In this document: positions 16,682 through 25,377 of the stretch, piece after piece | How the letters are laid out: each line of letters begins with the position of its first letter | Numbering within the stretch: the first letter of the stretch is position 1 | Assembly: GCA_015066095.1 (NCBI GenBank) | Contig: SVPC01000005.1 | Location: forward strand, 30,142 to 94,141 | Direction of reading: 5' to 3' | Source of the DNA: Oscillospiraceae bacterium | GTDB taxonomy: Bacteria; Bacillota; Clostridia; Oscillospirales; Acutalibacteraceae | Length of the DNA stretch: 64,000 nucleotides | Program-made: the position numbers and the translations under genes | Notes under the pieces: model-generated | What the model was told of the DNA's origin: nothing | The model's input: the letters and a program-made list of their open reading frames with translations, nothing else | Database searches by the model: none

Positions 16682-18784
16682 ATGAATTATATCTATGCTA
16701 AAAAGAAAGCAATAGAAATCACATCGCAAATGACCCCGTATGAAAAGTTATCACAATTGCTTTATAATTCTCCCGCAATAGAAAGATTGGGTATTAAAGA
16801 ATATAACTGGTGGAACGAGGCGGCACATGGTGTTGCCCGCGCAGGTATTGCTACTGTATTTCCACAGGCTATCGGCATGGCGGCAACCTTTAATCCTGAT
16901 TTAATAAATAGCGTTGCAGATGCTGTTTCCACCGAAGCGCGTGCTAAATATAATAAAAACGTTCAGCTTGATGATTACGGTATTTATAAAGGCTTAACCT
17001 TTTGGACGCCAAATATAAACATTTTCAGAGATCCTCGTTGGGGACGAGGTCAAGAAACTTTTGGCGAATGCCCATTTCTTACTTCTCAGATGGGAAATGC
17101 TTATATAAATGGGTTGCAAGGCGATGGTGATTTTTTGAAATCGGCTGCGTGTGCTAAACATTTTGCCGTTCACTCAGGTCCTGAGGCGTTACGTCATTCC
17201 TTTGATGCAAGGGTAGGTATGAAGGATTTATGGGAAACCTACCTCCCCGCTTTTGAAAATGCCGTTGGCGAAGGTGTTATAGGGGTAATGGGTGCTTATA
17301 ACCGCACAAATGGCGAGCCTTGCTGTGCGCACAGTTATCTTATGGAGGAAGTGTTGAAAAACAAATGGAGGTTTGAGGGATATTTTGTTTCGGACTGTGG
17401 TGCCATCGCCGATATCAATAAGCACCATAATTTTACCGAAACAATGAAAGAAGCTGCTGCTGTTTCATTGAAAAAAGGTTGTCACCTTAACTGTGGTGAG
17501 GCTTATACTCACCTCGTAGAAGCCTACGAAGATGATCTTATAACCGATGAAGATATCGATCGTGCAGTTGAAAAACTTTATTTTGTAAGAGCATTACTCG
17601 GCGAGTTTGAAGAAAATCGTCCGTTTAAAGAAATTTCTTACGACAAGCTAGATTGTAAAGAACATAAAATAATGAATCTTGAAACCGCCAAGCAGGCCTT
17701 GGTTATGCTTAAAAACCAAAATAGCTTCTTGCCCATTAAAGATGGCGAGTATAAAAAGATTGCCGTTATAGGACCTAATGCGAATTCAATAACAGTTTTA
17801 GAGGGGAATTATAACGGTCATGCGTCTGAATATGTTACAGTGGCAGATGGAATGCGTAAAACCTTTAGTAAAACACAAATTACAGTGGCAGAGGGTTCGC
17901 ATATATGGAAAGAAGAAAAAAATAATCATGGCGGATTTTTAAATAGTATCAGTGAAGGTCTTGCGGCGGCAAGCGAAGCAGATCTTACAATTCTTTGCCT
18001 CGGCCTTGATCGTAATATAGAAGGTGAAGAATTACCGCTTGATGATGATTTTGCATATAGGGGAGATAGAAGATCTTTAAGTCTGCCTAAAACACAAATC
18101 CGTCTTGCTGAAGCTATTTGTGACATTACCGAAAATCTTGTGGTAATCGTTCTGAGCGGAAACTCTGTGGATTTAGGTAAAAAGGTAAACGCTCATGCAA
18201 AAGCAATAATTCACGGATGGTACCCGGGTGCGGTTGGTGGTCTTGCAGTTGCAAAACTTATCAAGGGCGAGTTTTCGCCTTCGGGCAGGTTGCCGCTTAC
18301 CTTTTATAAGCAGGATAGCAACCTTCCTGATTTTACGAATTACAATATGGATGGCAGAACCTATCGCTATTTAAAAGAAGAACCTCTTTATCCCTTTGGT
18401 TTTGGACTCGGTTTTAGTAAAATAAATTATAATAAAGCCCAAATCACATTCCGTGATGACAAAAAAATTAAAATCAAGGTATCCCTTACCAACGAGGGCG
18501 AATTTGATACTGTTGAAAAAATACAGGTTTATGCAAAATTTACCGATAGCAGAACCGCAACGCCAAATTACCAATTGTGCGGAATTAAAGCGATGATGCT
18601 TAATAGGTTCGAAACTGCCGAAGCAGAAATAGAAATAAATAACTATTGGCTAAAAGCTGTTTTAGAAAACGGTGAAAGAGTAATGCCTGACGGCGAAATC
18701 GAGCTTTTCGTAGGCGGACATCAACCTGACCGTTTAAGCGAGGAATTAAGTGGGTCAAAATGCTTAAAAATTTCTGTAAAATAA
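16682..18784 (+). CDS. Glycoside hydrolase family 3, probable beta-xylosidase
   Basis: The 700-residue GH3 enzyme shows YNWWNEAAHGVAR near the N-terminus, FWTPNINIFRDPRWGRGQET, the AKHFAVHSGPE motif and FVSDCGAI, whose Asp is the expected nucleophile. A second alpha/beta domain (about 340-560) and a fibronectin-III-like C-terminus complete the usual architecture. There is no signal peptide, so it cleaves imported oligosaccharides in the cytoplasm. The WWNEAAHG start is typical of the beta-xylosidase branch. Xylulokinase and xylose isomerase directly downstream support beta-xylosidase over beta-glucosidase. AAAGGAG precedes the ATG. Confidence 0.93.
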   Translation: MNYIYAKKKAIEITSQMTPYEKLSQLLYNSPAIERLGIKEYNWWNEAAHGVARAGIATVFPQAIGMAATFNPDLINSVADAVSTEARAKYNKNVQLDDYGIYKGLTFWTPNINIFRDPRWGRGQETFGECPFLTSQMGNAYINGLQGDGDFLKSAACAKHFAVHSGPEALRHSFDARVGMKDLWETYLPAFENAVGEGVIGVMGAYNRTNGEPCCAHSYLMEEVLKNKWRFEGYFVSDCGAIADINKHHNFTETMKEAAAVSLKKGCHLNCGEAYTHLVEAYEDDLITDEDIDRAVEKLYFVRALLGEFEENRPFKEISYDKLDCKEHKIMNLETAKQALVMLKNQNSFLPIKDGEYKKIAVIGPNANSITVLEGNYNGHASEYVTVADGMRKTFSKTQITVAEGSHIWKEEKNNHGGFLNSISEGLAAASEADLTILCLGLDRNIEGEELPLDDDFAYRGDRRSLSLPKTQIRLAEAICDITENLVVIVLSGNSVDLGKKVNAHAKAIIHGWYPGAVGGLAVAKLIKGEFSPSGRLPLTFYKQDSNLPDFTNYNMDGRTYRYLKEEPLYPFGFGLGFSKINYNKAQITFRDDKKIKIKVSLTNEGEFDTVEKIQVYAKFTDSRTATPNYQLCGIKAMMLNRFETAEAEIEINNYWLKAVLENGERVMPDGEIELFVGGHQPDRLSEELSGSKCLKISVK

Positions 18785-18802
18785 TGCTTGAAAGGAAAAA
18801 GT

Positions 18803-20281
18803 GTGAAATATTTTATTGGAGCCGATTTGGGAACTTCGGCATTAAAATTACTATTAGTTAAAAGTAGCGGGGAAATAATAAAAACAGCGGTGCGATTCTA
18901 TTCGGTATATTATCCAAATGCAGGATGGAGCGAGCAAAACCCTGAGGACTGGTGGAATGCGTTTTTATCGGGCGTAAAGGAGCTCGTACAGGATATCAAT
19001 CCCGCTGAAATTGCAGGCATCGGGGTAGCAGGACAGATGCATGGGCTTATTGTTCTTGATAAGGATGATGCGGTTATCCGTCCTGCCATTCTTTGGAACG
19101 ATGGCCGAACAAACAAAGAAACGGCATATCTGAACGAGGTTGTCGGCAAAGAAAAGCTGTCGAAGCTTACCGCGAATATCGCCTTTGCAGGATTTACTGC
19201 TCCGAAAATTTTATGGCTTAAAAATAATGAACCTGAGAATTTTTCGAAAATATGCAAAATAATGCTTCCGAAAGACTATATAAATTACAAACTTACTGGT
19301 GTCCACTGCACCGATTATTCCGACGCTTCGGGTATGCTTTTGTTGGACGTTAAAAATAAAGACTGGTCGCAAGAAATGTTTAATATCTGCGACATAAGCG
19401 AAAATCAAATGCCCAAACTTTTTGAAAGTTTTGAAACGGTAGGCACGGTTCTTCCACATATTGCATCCGAATTAAAGCTTAATGCCAATACTGTGGTGGT
19501 GGCGGGTGCGGGTGATAACGCGGCAGCGGCGATTGGCACAGGCACCGTTACCGACGGTAAGTGTAATATATCTCTCGGAACGTCAGGAACGGTATTCATC
19601 TCATCCAATGAATTCACCGTTGATGGAAACAACGCTTTGCATTCCTTTTGCCACGCAAGCGGCGAGTATCATCTTATGGCCTGCATACTTTCGGCGGCTT
19701 CTTGCAACAAGTGGTTTTGCGAGGGTATCTTAAAAACTGAAGATTATGCAGTCGAGCAAAACGGCATAACCGATAATGACCTTGGCAAAAACGATGTGTT
19801 TTTCCTCCCCTACCTTATGGGCGAGCGTAGCCCGATAAACGATACCGATGCACGAGGTGTTTTTGTAGGACTATGTATGAACACAACCCGTGCGGATATG
19901 GTTCAAGCCGTTTTAGAAGGCGTCGCCTTTGCCATAAGAGACAATATGGAAATTGCAAGAGCACAAGGTATAAATATAACAAGCAGCAGTCTTTGCGGCG
20001 GAGGTGCAAAATCAGAACTGTGGCAAAAAATTCTCTGCAATATCCTTAATGTTGAAGTTTTGCTATTACAGACAGAGCAGGGCCCCGGTTACGGTGCGGC
20101 AATGCTTGCGATGGTTGGTTGTGGGGAATTTGCCAACCCAAAAGAATGCGCTGACAAATTTGTAAAGTTAAAAAAGACGATAACCCCAAATACCGATATT
20201 TCGTTACGCTATGAAGAACGGTATAAAAAATTCAAAGAAATCTATCCAACCGTGAAAACATTATATAAAAAATTGATATGA
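18803..20281 (+). CDS. xylB: Xylulokinase
   Basis: The 492-residue FGGY-family carbohydrate kinase phosphorylates D-xylulose to xylulose 5-phosphate. Motifs seen are [13 protein letters not shown] (ATP phosphate 1), [21 protein letters not shown] (substrate-binding Asp region), [13 protein letters not shown] and [10 protein letters not shown]. Translation probably begins at GTG 18803 behind AAAGGA; the TTG at 18788 lies upstream of that site. It sits 18 bases after the beta-xylosidase and 10 before xylA, completing a liberate-isomerise-phosphorylate route into the pentose phosphate pathway. Confidence 0.95.
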   Translation: MKYFIGADLGTSALKLLLVKSSGEIIKTAVRFYSVYYPNAGWSEQNPEDWWNAFLSGVKELVQDINPAEIAGIGVAGQMHGLIVLDKDDAVIRPAILWNDGRTNKETAYLNEVVGKEKLSKLTANIAFAGFTAPKILWLKNNEPENFSKICKIMLPKDYINYKLTGVHCTDYSDASGMLLLDVKNKDWSQEMFNICDISENQMPKLFESFETVGTVLPHIASELKLNANTVVVAGAGDNAAAAIGTGTVTDGKCNISLGTSGTVFISSNEFTVDGNNALHSFCHASGEYHLMACILSAASCNKWFCEGILKTEDYAVEQNGITDNDLGKNDVFFLPYLMGERSPINDTDARGVFVGLCMNTTRADMVQAVLEGVAFAIRDNMEIARAQGINITSSSLCGGGAKSELWQKILCNILNVEVLLLQTEQGPGYGAAMLAMVGCGEFANPKECADKFVKLKKTITPNTDISLRYEERYKKFKEIYPTVKTLYKKLI

Positions 20282-20291
20282 GGAAATGGAA

Positions 20292-21608
20292 ATGAGCGAA
20301 ATTTTTAAGAACATTCAAAAAATCAACTATGAAGGTAGCCACAGCAAAAACCCGCTATCATTTAAATTTTACGATGCCAACCGCGTTATCCTAGGAAAAA
20401 CCATGCGCGAGCATTTACCTTTTGCTATGGCTTGGTGGCATAATCTTTGTGCCGCAGGTACCGATATGTTTGGTCGTGATACGGGTGATAAATCTTTCGG
20501 TGCCGAAAAAGGTACAATGGAACACGCAAAAGCAAAGGTTGATGCAGGCTTTGAGTTTATGCAGAAACTTGGCATTGAATACTTCTGCTTCCATGATGTT
20601 GACCTGGTACCGGAGGCAGAAGATATCAAAGAAACAAACCGCAGACTAGATGAGATAACCGATTATATTCTTGAAAAAATGAATAAAACCGGTATAAAAT
20701 GTCTTTGGGGCACCGCTAACATGTTCTCAAATCCGCGCTTTATGAACGGTGCAGGCTCTACAAATTCGGCCGATGTTTTCTGCTTTGCGGCGGCACAGGT
20801 TAAAAAGGCACTCGATCTTACTGTAAAGCTCGGCGGCAAGGGGTACGTGTTTTGGGGTGGCAGAGAAGGTTATGAAACTCTTCTCAACACCGATATTAAA
20901 TTTGAACAAGAGAATATTGCAAGACTTATGAAAATGGCGGTTGAATATGGTCGTTCCATCGGTTTTAAGGGGGATTTTTACATAGAACCCAAACCCAAGG
21001 AGCCTATGAAGCATCAGTATGATTTTGATGCTGCAACGGCAATAGGCTTCCTACGTCAATACGGTCTTGATAAAGACTTCAAAATGAATATTGAGGCAAA
21101 CCACGCAACTCTTGCGGGACATACATTCCAACACGAACTGCGCATTTCTGCTATAAACGGTATGCTTGGCTCAATAGATGCTAATCAAGGGGATTTATTG
21201 CTCGGTTGGGATACCGATGAATTCCCCGCAAACGTATACGATGCAACTATGTGTATGTACGAAGTGTTAAAGGCCGGTGGTCTTACGGGCGGATTTAATT
21301 TTGACTCAAAAACACGTAGACCCAGTTATACTGCCGAGGATATGTTTCTTGCGTTTATCTTAGGAATGGATACCTTTGCGTTGGGGCTTATCAAAGCAGC
21401 AGAGATCATTGAAGATGGCAGATTAGACAGCTTTGTTAAAGAAAAATATTCAAGCTTTGAAAGCGGCATCGGCAAGAAAATTGTTGATAGTAACACAACT
21501 CTTTCAGAACTTGCAAGAATCGCCGAAGATATTGGAGCACCAAAACTTCCTTCAAGCGGCAGACAGGAATATTTACAAAGTATTCTTAACGAAATTATGT
21601 TTAAATAA
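20292..21608 (+). CDS. xylA: Xylose isomerase
   Basis: XylA converts D-xylose to D-xylulose with two divalent metal ions. The 438-residue protein is a class II (longer) xylose isomerase. It has the catalytic [11 protein letters not shown] motif near residue 100, [31 protein letters not shown] with metal-binding Glu, and [22 protein letters not shown] 20292 fits GAGGAAATGG, while the earlier ATG 20286 is too close to it. It is the last gene of the operon, followed by a long terminator hairpin. Confidence 0.97.
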   Translation: MSEIFKNIQKINYEGSHSKNPLSFKFYDANRVILGKTMREHLPFAMAWWHNLCAAGTDMFGRDTGDKSFGAEKGTMEHAKAKVDAGFEFMQKLGIEYFCFHDVDLVPEAEDIKETNRRLDEITDYILEKMNKTGIKCLWGTANMFSNPRFMNGAGSTNSADVFCFAAAQVKKALDLTVKLGGKGYVFWGGREGYETLLNTDIKFEQENIARLMKMAVEYGRSIGFKGDFYIEPKPKEPMKHQYDFDAATAIGFLRQYGLDKDFKMNIEANHATLAGHTFQHELRISAINGMLGSIDANQGDLLLGWDTDEFPANVYDATMCMYEVLKAGGLTGGFNFDSKTRRPSYTAEDMFLAFILGMDTFALGLIKAAEIIEDGRLDSFVKEKYSSFESGIGKKIVDSNTTLSELARIAEDIGAPKLPSSGRQEYLQSILNEIMFK

Positions 21609-21624
21609 GCAGAACTCATAGTAT

Positions 21625-21682
21625 AAATCTCCTTGTTTTACAGATACTAACAGTACAAATTTGTAAAGCAAGGAGATTTTTG
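21625..21682 (+). terminator. Terminator of the xylose operon
   Basis: AAATCTCCTTG (21625-21635) pairs with CAAGGAGATTT (21669-21679), extended inward by TTTAC/GTAAA, and ends in a T run. Confidence 0.8.
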
Positions 21683-21687
21683 TATAT

Positions 21688-21750
21688 ATGAAAGCAACTG
21701 GAATAGTTCGTAGAATCGAGGAATGCGTTATTTTAGGGCAAACCGCCTGA
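21688..21750 (+). pseudogene. Truncated spoVT-like mini-ORF (copy C)
   Basis: The 20-codon frame opens with the same 18 residues as copy B (MKATGIVRRI then EECVILGQ), followed by Thr-Ala and TGA. The four base differences from copy B within these 18 codons are all silent. The end of the xylA terminator (AAGGAGATTTT) could act as its ribosome site. Confidence 0.5.
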
Positions 21751-21929
21751 AAGGCGCATAAACACTAGGGTTTTCGCTGGTTTGCCCCATTGAACGCATT
21801 GGTGTCAAAAACGGTTTTTGACGGTTTTTATACATAGCAAAAGCGAGGTGAAATCCACCTCGCTTAAAATTCATTATATAGTAATTAATAAGGGAAATAT
21901 ACCGTTTTTCACACGGGTGCGATTAAATA

Positions 21930-21958
21930 TTGACAAAAACGCACGCGTGCGTTATAAT
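21930..21958 (+). promoter_or_regulatory. Consensus promoter with embedded palindromic operator (AlbA_2 gene)
   Basis: TTGACA (21930-21935), 17-base spacer, TATAAT (21953-21958): a perfect consensus promoter. The spacer is filled by the 16-bp palindrome AACGCACG|CGTGCGTT (21938-21953). A related half-site, CACACGGGTGCG, lies at 21911-21922. A protein on this palindrome would exclude RNA polymerase. Confidence 0.88.
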
Positions 21959-21979
21959 AACATTCGTGAGGTGATTAAT

Positions 21980-23623
21980 ATGTCCTATATAGGTTTGGAA
22001 GAAAATTTATTGATTGAATTTAAAAGTGATAGAAATTGTTTGGATAATAACGAAATAATAGATGCGGTGGTCGCATTTGCAAACACTGATGGCGGAGATT
22101 TATATATTGGTGTTGAAGATGACGGAACAATCACAGGGCTTCATGATAAACATAAGGATGCAACTCAGTTAGCTGCATTTATTGCAAATAAAACAGTGCC
22201 TCCAATTTCGGTGAGGGTAGAAGTAGTTGAAGCTGAATTCCCGTATTTAAAAATATCTGTACCTAAAAGAACATCTATAGTTTCTTCTTCAACTGGCAAA
22301 ATGCAACGAAGAAGGTTGAAAGCTGATGGAAGCCCAGAAAATGTACCCATGTACCCATATGAAATTGCGACGAGATTATCATCACTTAGCTTATTAGATT
22401 ATTCTTCACAGCCTGTTCCAGATTCATCTTATTCTGATCTTGACCCTCTAGAACGAGAAAGACTTCGCAATATTATTCGATCTTATCGAGGCGAGCCTTC
22501 TTTGCTCGAGTTAAATGATGAAGAACTGGATAAAGCCTTACAACTGGTAACACTAAACGAAGGAAAGTTAGTGCCTACCTTTTGCGGATTGCTATTAATT
22601 GGAAAAAAAGAAGCACTATTGAAGCATATGCCTACAGCGGAATCTTCTATTCAGGTGTTAAGTGGTACCGATATTAAAATCAATGAGTCTTTTAAACTTC
22701 CAATTTTATCTGCCTTTGAAAAAATAACAGAGTTCTTCTCTGCGTGGAATCGCTCTGAAGAAATGGAAATGGGGTTATTTAGAATTACCATTCCTGATTA
22801 TGACATAAAGGCTTTTAGAGAAGCTTTAGTAAATGCTTTTTGTCATAGAGATTATTCTGTGTTAGGCAGAGTCTTAATACAAATAACAGACATTGGCATG
22901 ACAATTAGTAATCCTGGCGGTTTTATAGAAGGTATAAACATTGATAATCTATTAGACGCCGAGCCACACGGAAGAAATCCGGTTCTTGCCGATGCCTTAA
23001 AAAGAATTGGGTTAGCAGAACGAACTGGACGAGGAATCGACAGAATATACGAAGGCTCCTTGTCATACGGTAGACATTTGCCAGACTATACACAGTCAAC
23101 AGCTAATTCTGTAAAATTGTTTATACCCAAAGGACCTACAGATAAAGCATTCATACAAATGATTTCCTTAGAGCAACAACGTATGGGAAGATCATTACCT
23201 ATACATTCACTATTAGTTATGAACGCTCTTAAAAATTCATCACGTTGTCATGTTCACGAGTTAGCTGAGGAACTTAAAATATCTGAAAGTCGTATTAGAA
23301 CAACTGTTGAAACATTAGTTGTGTCAGGTTTAATTGAAGCTGGTGGTAATGGGCGCGGTCGCTATTATATGCTTAGTTCTAAATATTACAAAAAAACAAA
23401 GAATACGGTAGCATATATTCGTCAGAAAGATATAGACCCAATTCGCCATGAGGAATTAGTATTAGAGTTGCTCAAGAAAAAAGGCGATGTTAAGAGAGCT
23501 GATGTTGTTGATTTACTACATGTTACAGAACCACAGGCATTTCGCATATTGAAGAAAATGGCGGATGCAAATAAAATACGATTAGTAGGTTCAGGGGCAG
23601 GATCTAAGTATGTTTTAAATTGA
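21980..23623 (+). CDS. AlbA_2/Schlafen-type ATP-binding HTH regulator
   Basis: The 547-residue protein begins with an AlbA_2 domain (ENLLIEFKSD, then NTDGGDLYIGVEDDGTITG, about residues 1-130). The central part resembles HATPase_c_4 (FREALVNAFCHRDYS, NPGGFIEG, NPVLADALKRIGLAERTGRGIDRI). Two winged-helix segments follow, about 410-460 (HVHELAEELKISESRIRTTVE) and 500-545 (KRADVVDLLHVTEPQAFRILKKM). Proteins of this build are regulators of mostly unknown targets. ATG 21980 follows GAGGTG; the longer frame from 21818 runs through the promoter. The same palindrome in promoter and terminator suggests self-regulation. Base composition is AT-richer than the housekeeping genes around it, hinting at acquisition. 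Confidence 0.8.
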   Translation: MSYIGLEENLLIEFKSDRNCLDNNEIIDAVVAFANTDGGDLYIGVEDDGTITGLHDKHKDATQLAAFIANKTVPPISVRVEVVEAEFPYLKISVPKRTSIVSSSTGKMQRRRLKADGSPENVPMYPYEIATRLSSLSLLDYSSQPVPDSSYSDLDPLERERLRNIIRSYRGEPSLLELNDEELDKALQLVTLNEGKLVPTFCGLLLIGKKEALLKHMPTAESSIQVLSGTDIKINESFKLPILSAFEKITEFFSAWNRSEEMEMGLFRITIPDYDIKAFREALVNAFCHRDYSVLGRVLIQITDIGMTISNPGGFIEGINIDNLLDAEPHGRNPVLADALKRIGLAERTGRGIDRIYEGSLSYGRHLPDYTQSTANSVKLFIPKGPTDKAFIQMISLEQQRMGRSLPIHSLLVMNALKNSSRCHVHELAEELKISESRIRTTVETLVVSGLIEAGGNGRGRYYMLSSKYYKKTKNTVAYIRQKDIDPIRHEELVLELLKKKGDVKRADVVDLLHVTEPQAFRILKKMADANKIRLVGSGAGSKYVLN

Positions 23624-23635
23624 TCAAAACGCACA

Positions 23636-23677
23636 AAAACACACAAAAAACGCACGCGTGCGTTTTTTGTGTGTTTT
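23636..23677. terminator. 42-bp perfect palindrome, terminator carrying the operator core
   Basis: The two 21-base arms are exact complements. The centre repeats the promoter palindrome AACGCACG|CGTGCGTT, flanked by A6/T6. It lies 13 bases after the AlbA_2 gene stop and would work as a terminator in either direction. Confidence 0.85.
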
Positions 23678-23692
23678 AATTTGTTTCGTAAC

Positions 23693-23716
23693 AGCGGAGT
23701 GGTATTCCACTCCGCT
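23693..23716. terminator. Hairpin at the end of the lipoprotein gene
   Basis: AGCGGAGTGG / CCACTCCGCT with a four-base loop, just past the lipoprotein stop on the minus strand. There is no strong T run, so termination strength is uncertain. Confidence 0.6.
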
Positions 23717-23721
23717 TTCGT

Positions 23722-24264
23722 TTATTTAATTGTTGATAGGGAACAAACAATATTGTGCAGATACTCTTTGTTTTCATCTAGATAGGATGGCATTGCAGAG
23801 ACTAATACCCATGCAAAGGTTTCGTCGTCTGGCAACTCAATCAAATATGACGCATAATAGTTCTTAACGCCGTCTTTCTCTGCAGAATATAAGGCGTGGG
23901 TAACTACTTGCTGTGAAAATGTTTGTGTTTTTGCCTTTTCGATAACATTAACAGTGGTTCTTTGACTTAACAATCCCTCATTTTGCATATCGTAAATATC
24001 TAATGGTGTTAAATTTTCAGGAATGTCGATATGTCTATACGCCATGATGCTTATGTAAGCGTTTTCATTGGTTATTTGCAAATCCCAATCACCGTCGGTC
24101 TTTTCATTGAAAGTACTATCTGCTGTTATTTGTAAATGATAATTATCAACAGTAAATATAGTTTCCGTTGGCTCAAGAAGGGAAGCTGGGTTATTTGGAA
24201 CAGAGCAACCTACTGTTGAGAATAGGATACAGGTCATTAAAAGCACAATAATTTTTTTAATCAT
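23722..24264 (-). CDS. Predicted lipoprotein of unknown function
   Basis: The 180-residue protein has a signal peptide with a charged start (MIKKI), a hydrophobic stretch and a lipobox ending STVGC, so Cys19 is the likely lipid anchor. The mature part is about 160 residues with no motif I recognise. It looks like a beta-rich extracellular domain (alternating YHLQIT, WDLQIT, AYISIMAY). ATG 24264 behind GAGGTGA was chosen; a longer frame upstream lacks a ribosome site. It is divergent from a 67-residue XRE regulator and shares its intergenic region, so they may form a regulated pair. Confidence 0.7.
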   Translation of the reverse strand: MIKKIIVLLMTCILFSTVGCSVPNNPASLLEPTETIFTVDNYHLQITADSTFNEKTDGDWDLQITNENAYISIMAYRHIDIPENLTPLDIYDMQNEGLLSQRTTVNVIEKAKTQTFSQQVVTHALYSAEKDGVKNYYASYLIELPDDETFAWVLVSAMPSYLDENKEYLHNIVCSLSTIK

Positions 24265-24358
24265 AAAATCACCTCGCTTTAAAAAATACAATTTACACCG
24301 CATAAGTTGGCATGTTAAAAGTTGTGAAAAACCCTCAGCAAGTAACAAAACGTTACAT

Positions 24359-24387
24359 ATTTATTGTAACATAGCCTTACAATAAAT
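24359..24387 (+). promoter_or_regulatory. Inverted repeat, probable operator between lipoprotein and XRE genes
   Basis: ATTTATTGTAA (24359-24369), seven-base gap, TTACAATAAAT (24377-24387): perfect 11-bp arms. A second small repeat, GTAAC-AAAAC-GTTAC (24342-24356), adjoins it. The position just upstream of the XRE gene fits autoregulation. Confidence 0.7.
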
Positions 24388-24402
24388 GCAAGAGGTGATT
24401 TG

Positions 24403-24606
24403 ATGATCGGACTAAAAAATATACGCAAACAACGAAAATTGAATCAACAAAAGGTTGCGTTAGATTTAAACATTTCAAGAGAAGCATTGTCTTATTATGA
24501 AAACGGTAAGCGAGAGCCATCTCTTCAACTTTTAGTTCAAATGTCAAATTACTTTAACGTTTCAATCAATTATCTAATAACAGGACAAGAATTTCAAAAA
24601 AGATGA
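24403..24606 (+). CDS. Small XRE/Cro-type HTH regulator
   Basis: The 67-residue protein is a stand-alone helix-turn-helix domain: LKNIRKQRKLNQQKVALDLNISREALSYYENGKREPSLQLL, with the recognition helix in the middle, ending in YFNVSINYLITG. ATG 24403 follows AGAGGTG. It lacks any effector domain, so it probably acts as a DNA-binding dimer on the adjoining inverted repeat. It may also control the divergent lipoprotein gene. A tight terminator overlaps its stop codon. Confidence 0.88.
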   Translation: MIGLKNIRKQRKLNQQKVALDLNISREALSYYENGKREPSLQLLVQMSNYFNVSINYLITGQEFQKR

Positions 24607-24638
24607 ACCTAACTTTGAAAAAAGTAGGTTCGTTTTTT
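24604..24638 (+). terminator. Terminator of the small XRE gene
   Basis: GAACCTAACTTT / AAAGTAGGTTC hairpin followed by seven T; it includes the stop codon. Confidence 0.88.
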
Positions 24639-24709
24639 TATATTCAGTATAAATTCCCTTTAATCACAAATAATAGTATCACGAGTTGAAATTAAAGGAG
24701 AATTTATAT

Positions 24710-25246
24710 ATGAAAGCAACAGGTATTGTGAGAAGAATAGACGACCTTGGTCGTGTCGTTATCCCGAAAGAGATAAGAAGGACGATGCGAATCAGAGAGG
24801 GAGACCCTTTGGAAATATATACCAATGCGGGTGGGGAAGTTATTTTTAAAAAATATTCACCGATGGGTGAACTTTCTAATTTTGCGACAGAGTATGCCGA
24901 AGCGCTTGGTACAGGTACCAAACTTGCGGTAATTATTTGTGACCGTGACCATTGTGTGGCGGCGGCAGGTATTTCTAAAAAAGAGGCGCTTGAACGTAGA
25001 ATCACACCCGATTTAGAGGATATTATTGAGGGCCGTCGTAATGTGACATATACACCTGAGCAGACCCACTTTGCATTAGAGGGTGTCGAGCGTAAAATTT
25101 GTGCCGCAGTGCCTATAATTACAGCGGGTGATGTTTGCGGTGCGGTTGTTTTATTGGAAAGTGATGGTATTAAGGGCGTAGACGACGCAGAGGTTAAATT
25201 GCTTTCGGTTGCGGCAGCATTTTTAGGAAAACAGATAGAAGAATAA
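24710..25246 (+). CDS. spoVT: Stage V sporulation protein T
   Basis: SpoVT is a forespore transcription factor that tunes sigma-G genes during spore formation. The 178-residue protein has an N-terminal AbrB-type swapped-hairpin DNA-binding domain (residues 1-50, GIVRRIDDLGRVVIPKEIRR) and a C-terminal GAF-like domain (about 60-175). This length and architecture are standard. ATG 24710 follows AAAGGAG; an upstream TTG lacks support. Its presence indicates an endospore former. The first ten codons and a block of its upstream region recur in truncated form at 15566-15708 and 21688-21750, 9.1 and 3.0 kb away in the same orientation. Confidence 0.96.
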   Translation: MKATGIVRRIDDLGRVVIPKEIRRTMRIREGDPLEIYTNAGGEVIFKKYSPMGELSNFATEYAEALGTGTKLAVIICDRDHCVAAAGISKKEALERRITPDLEDIIEGRRNVTYTPEQTHFALEGVERKICAAVPIITAGDVCGAVVLLESDGIKGVDDAEVKLLSVAAAFLGKQIEE

Positions 25247-25250
25247 AAGC

Positions 25251-25295
25251 ATACACCCCTTACCACAACAATGCGGTAAGGGGTGTATTATAGTT
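25251..25295 (+). terminator. Terminator after spoVT
   Basis: Perfect 14-bp arms ATACACCCCTTACC (25251-25264) and GGTAAGGGGTGTAT (25275-25288), with a modest T-rich end. Confidence 0.8.
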
Positions 25296-25377
25296 TGTGC
25301 CGCGCCGCCGCAGGCAATTACGCCTTTACACTTAATAAAATCTCAACCCCTTATCCCCGACCATATAGACACATATG

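Larger units (their letters stand above)
21612..21865 (+). repeat. Interspersed repeat copy C (spoVT 5'-end derivative, structured)
   Basis: GAACTCATAG (21612-21621) also begins part of copy B. The xylA terminator, a truncated spoVT start (ATG 21688) and the shared CATAGCAAAAGCGAGG hairpin (21841-21865) follow. Between ATG and hairpin, AATGCGTT pairs with AACGCATT and GGGCAAACC with GGTTTGCCC, enclosing a GCCTGAAAGGC loop. GTCAAAAAC-G-GTTTTTGAC (21804-21822) is a further palindrome. This accounts for most of the 21609-21979 gap. Confidence 0.7.

Noticed and set aside
21730..21800. Resemblance to a cyclic-di-GMP (GEMM) riboswitch because of GGGCAAACC...GAAA
   Set aside because: The GCAAACC strand pairs perfectly with GGTTTGCCC as a simple helix, the conserved GACGCAAAGCC core is absent, and copy B does not keep the motif.
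21818..21979. 54-codon N-terminal extension of the AlbA_2 gene
   Set aside because: It would contain the repeat hairpin, the consensus promoter and the operator; ATG 21980 has a proper ribosome site.
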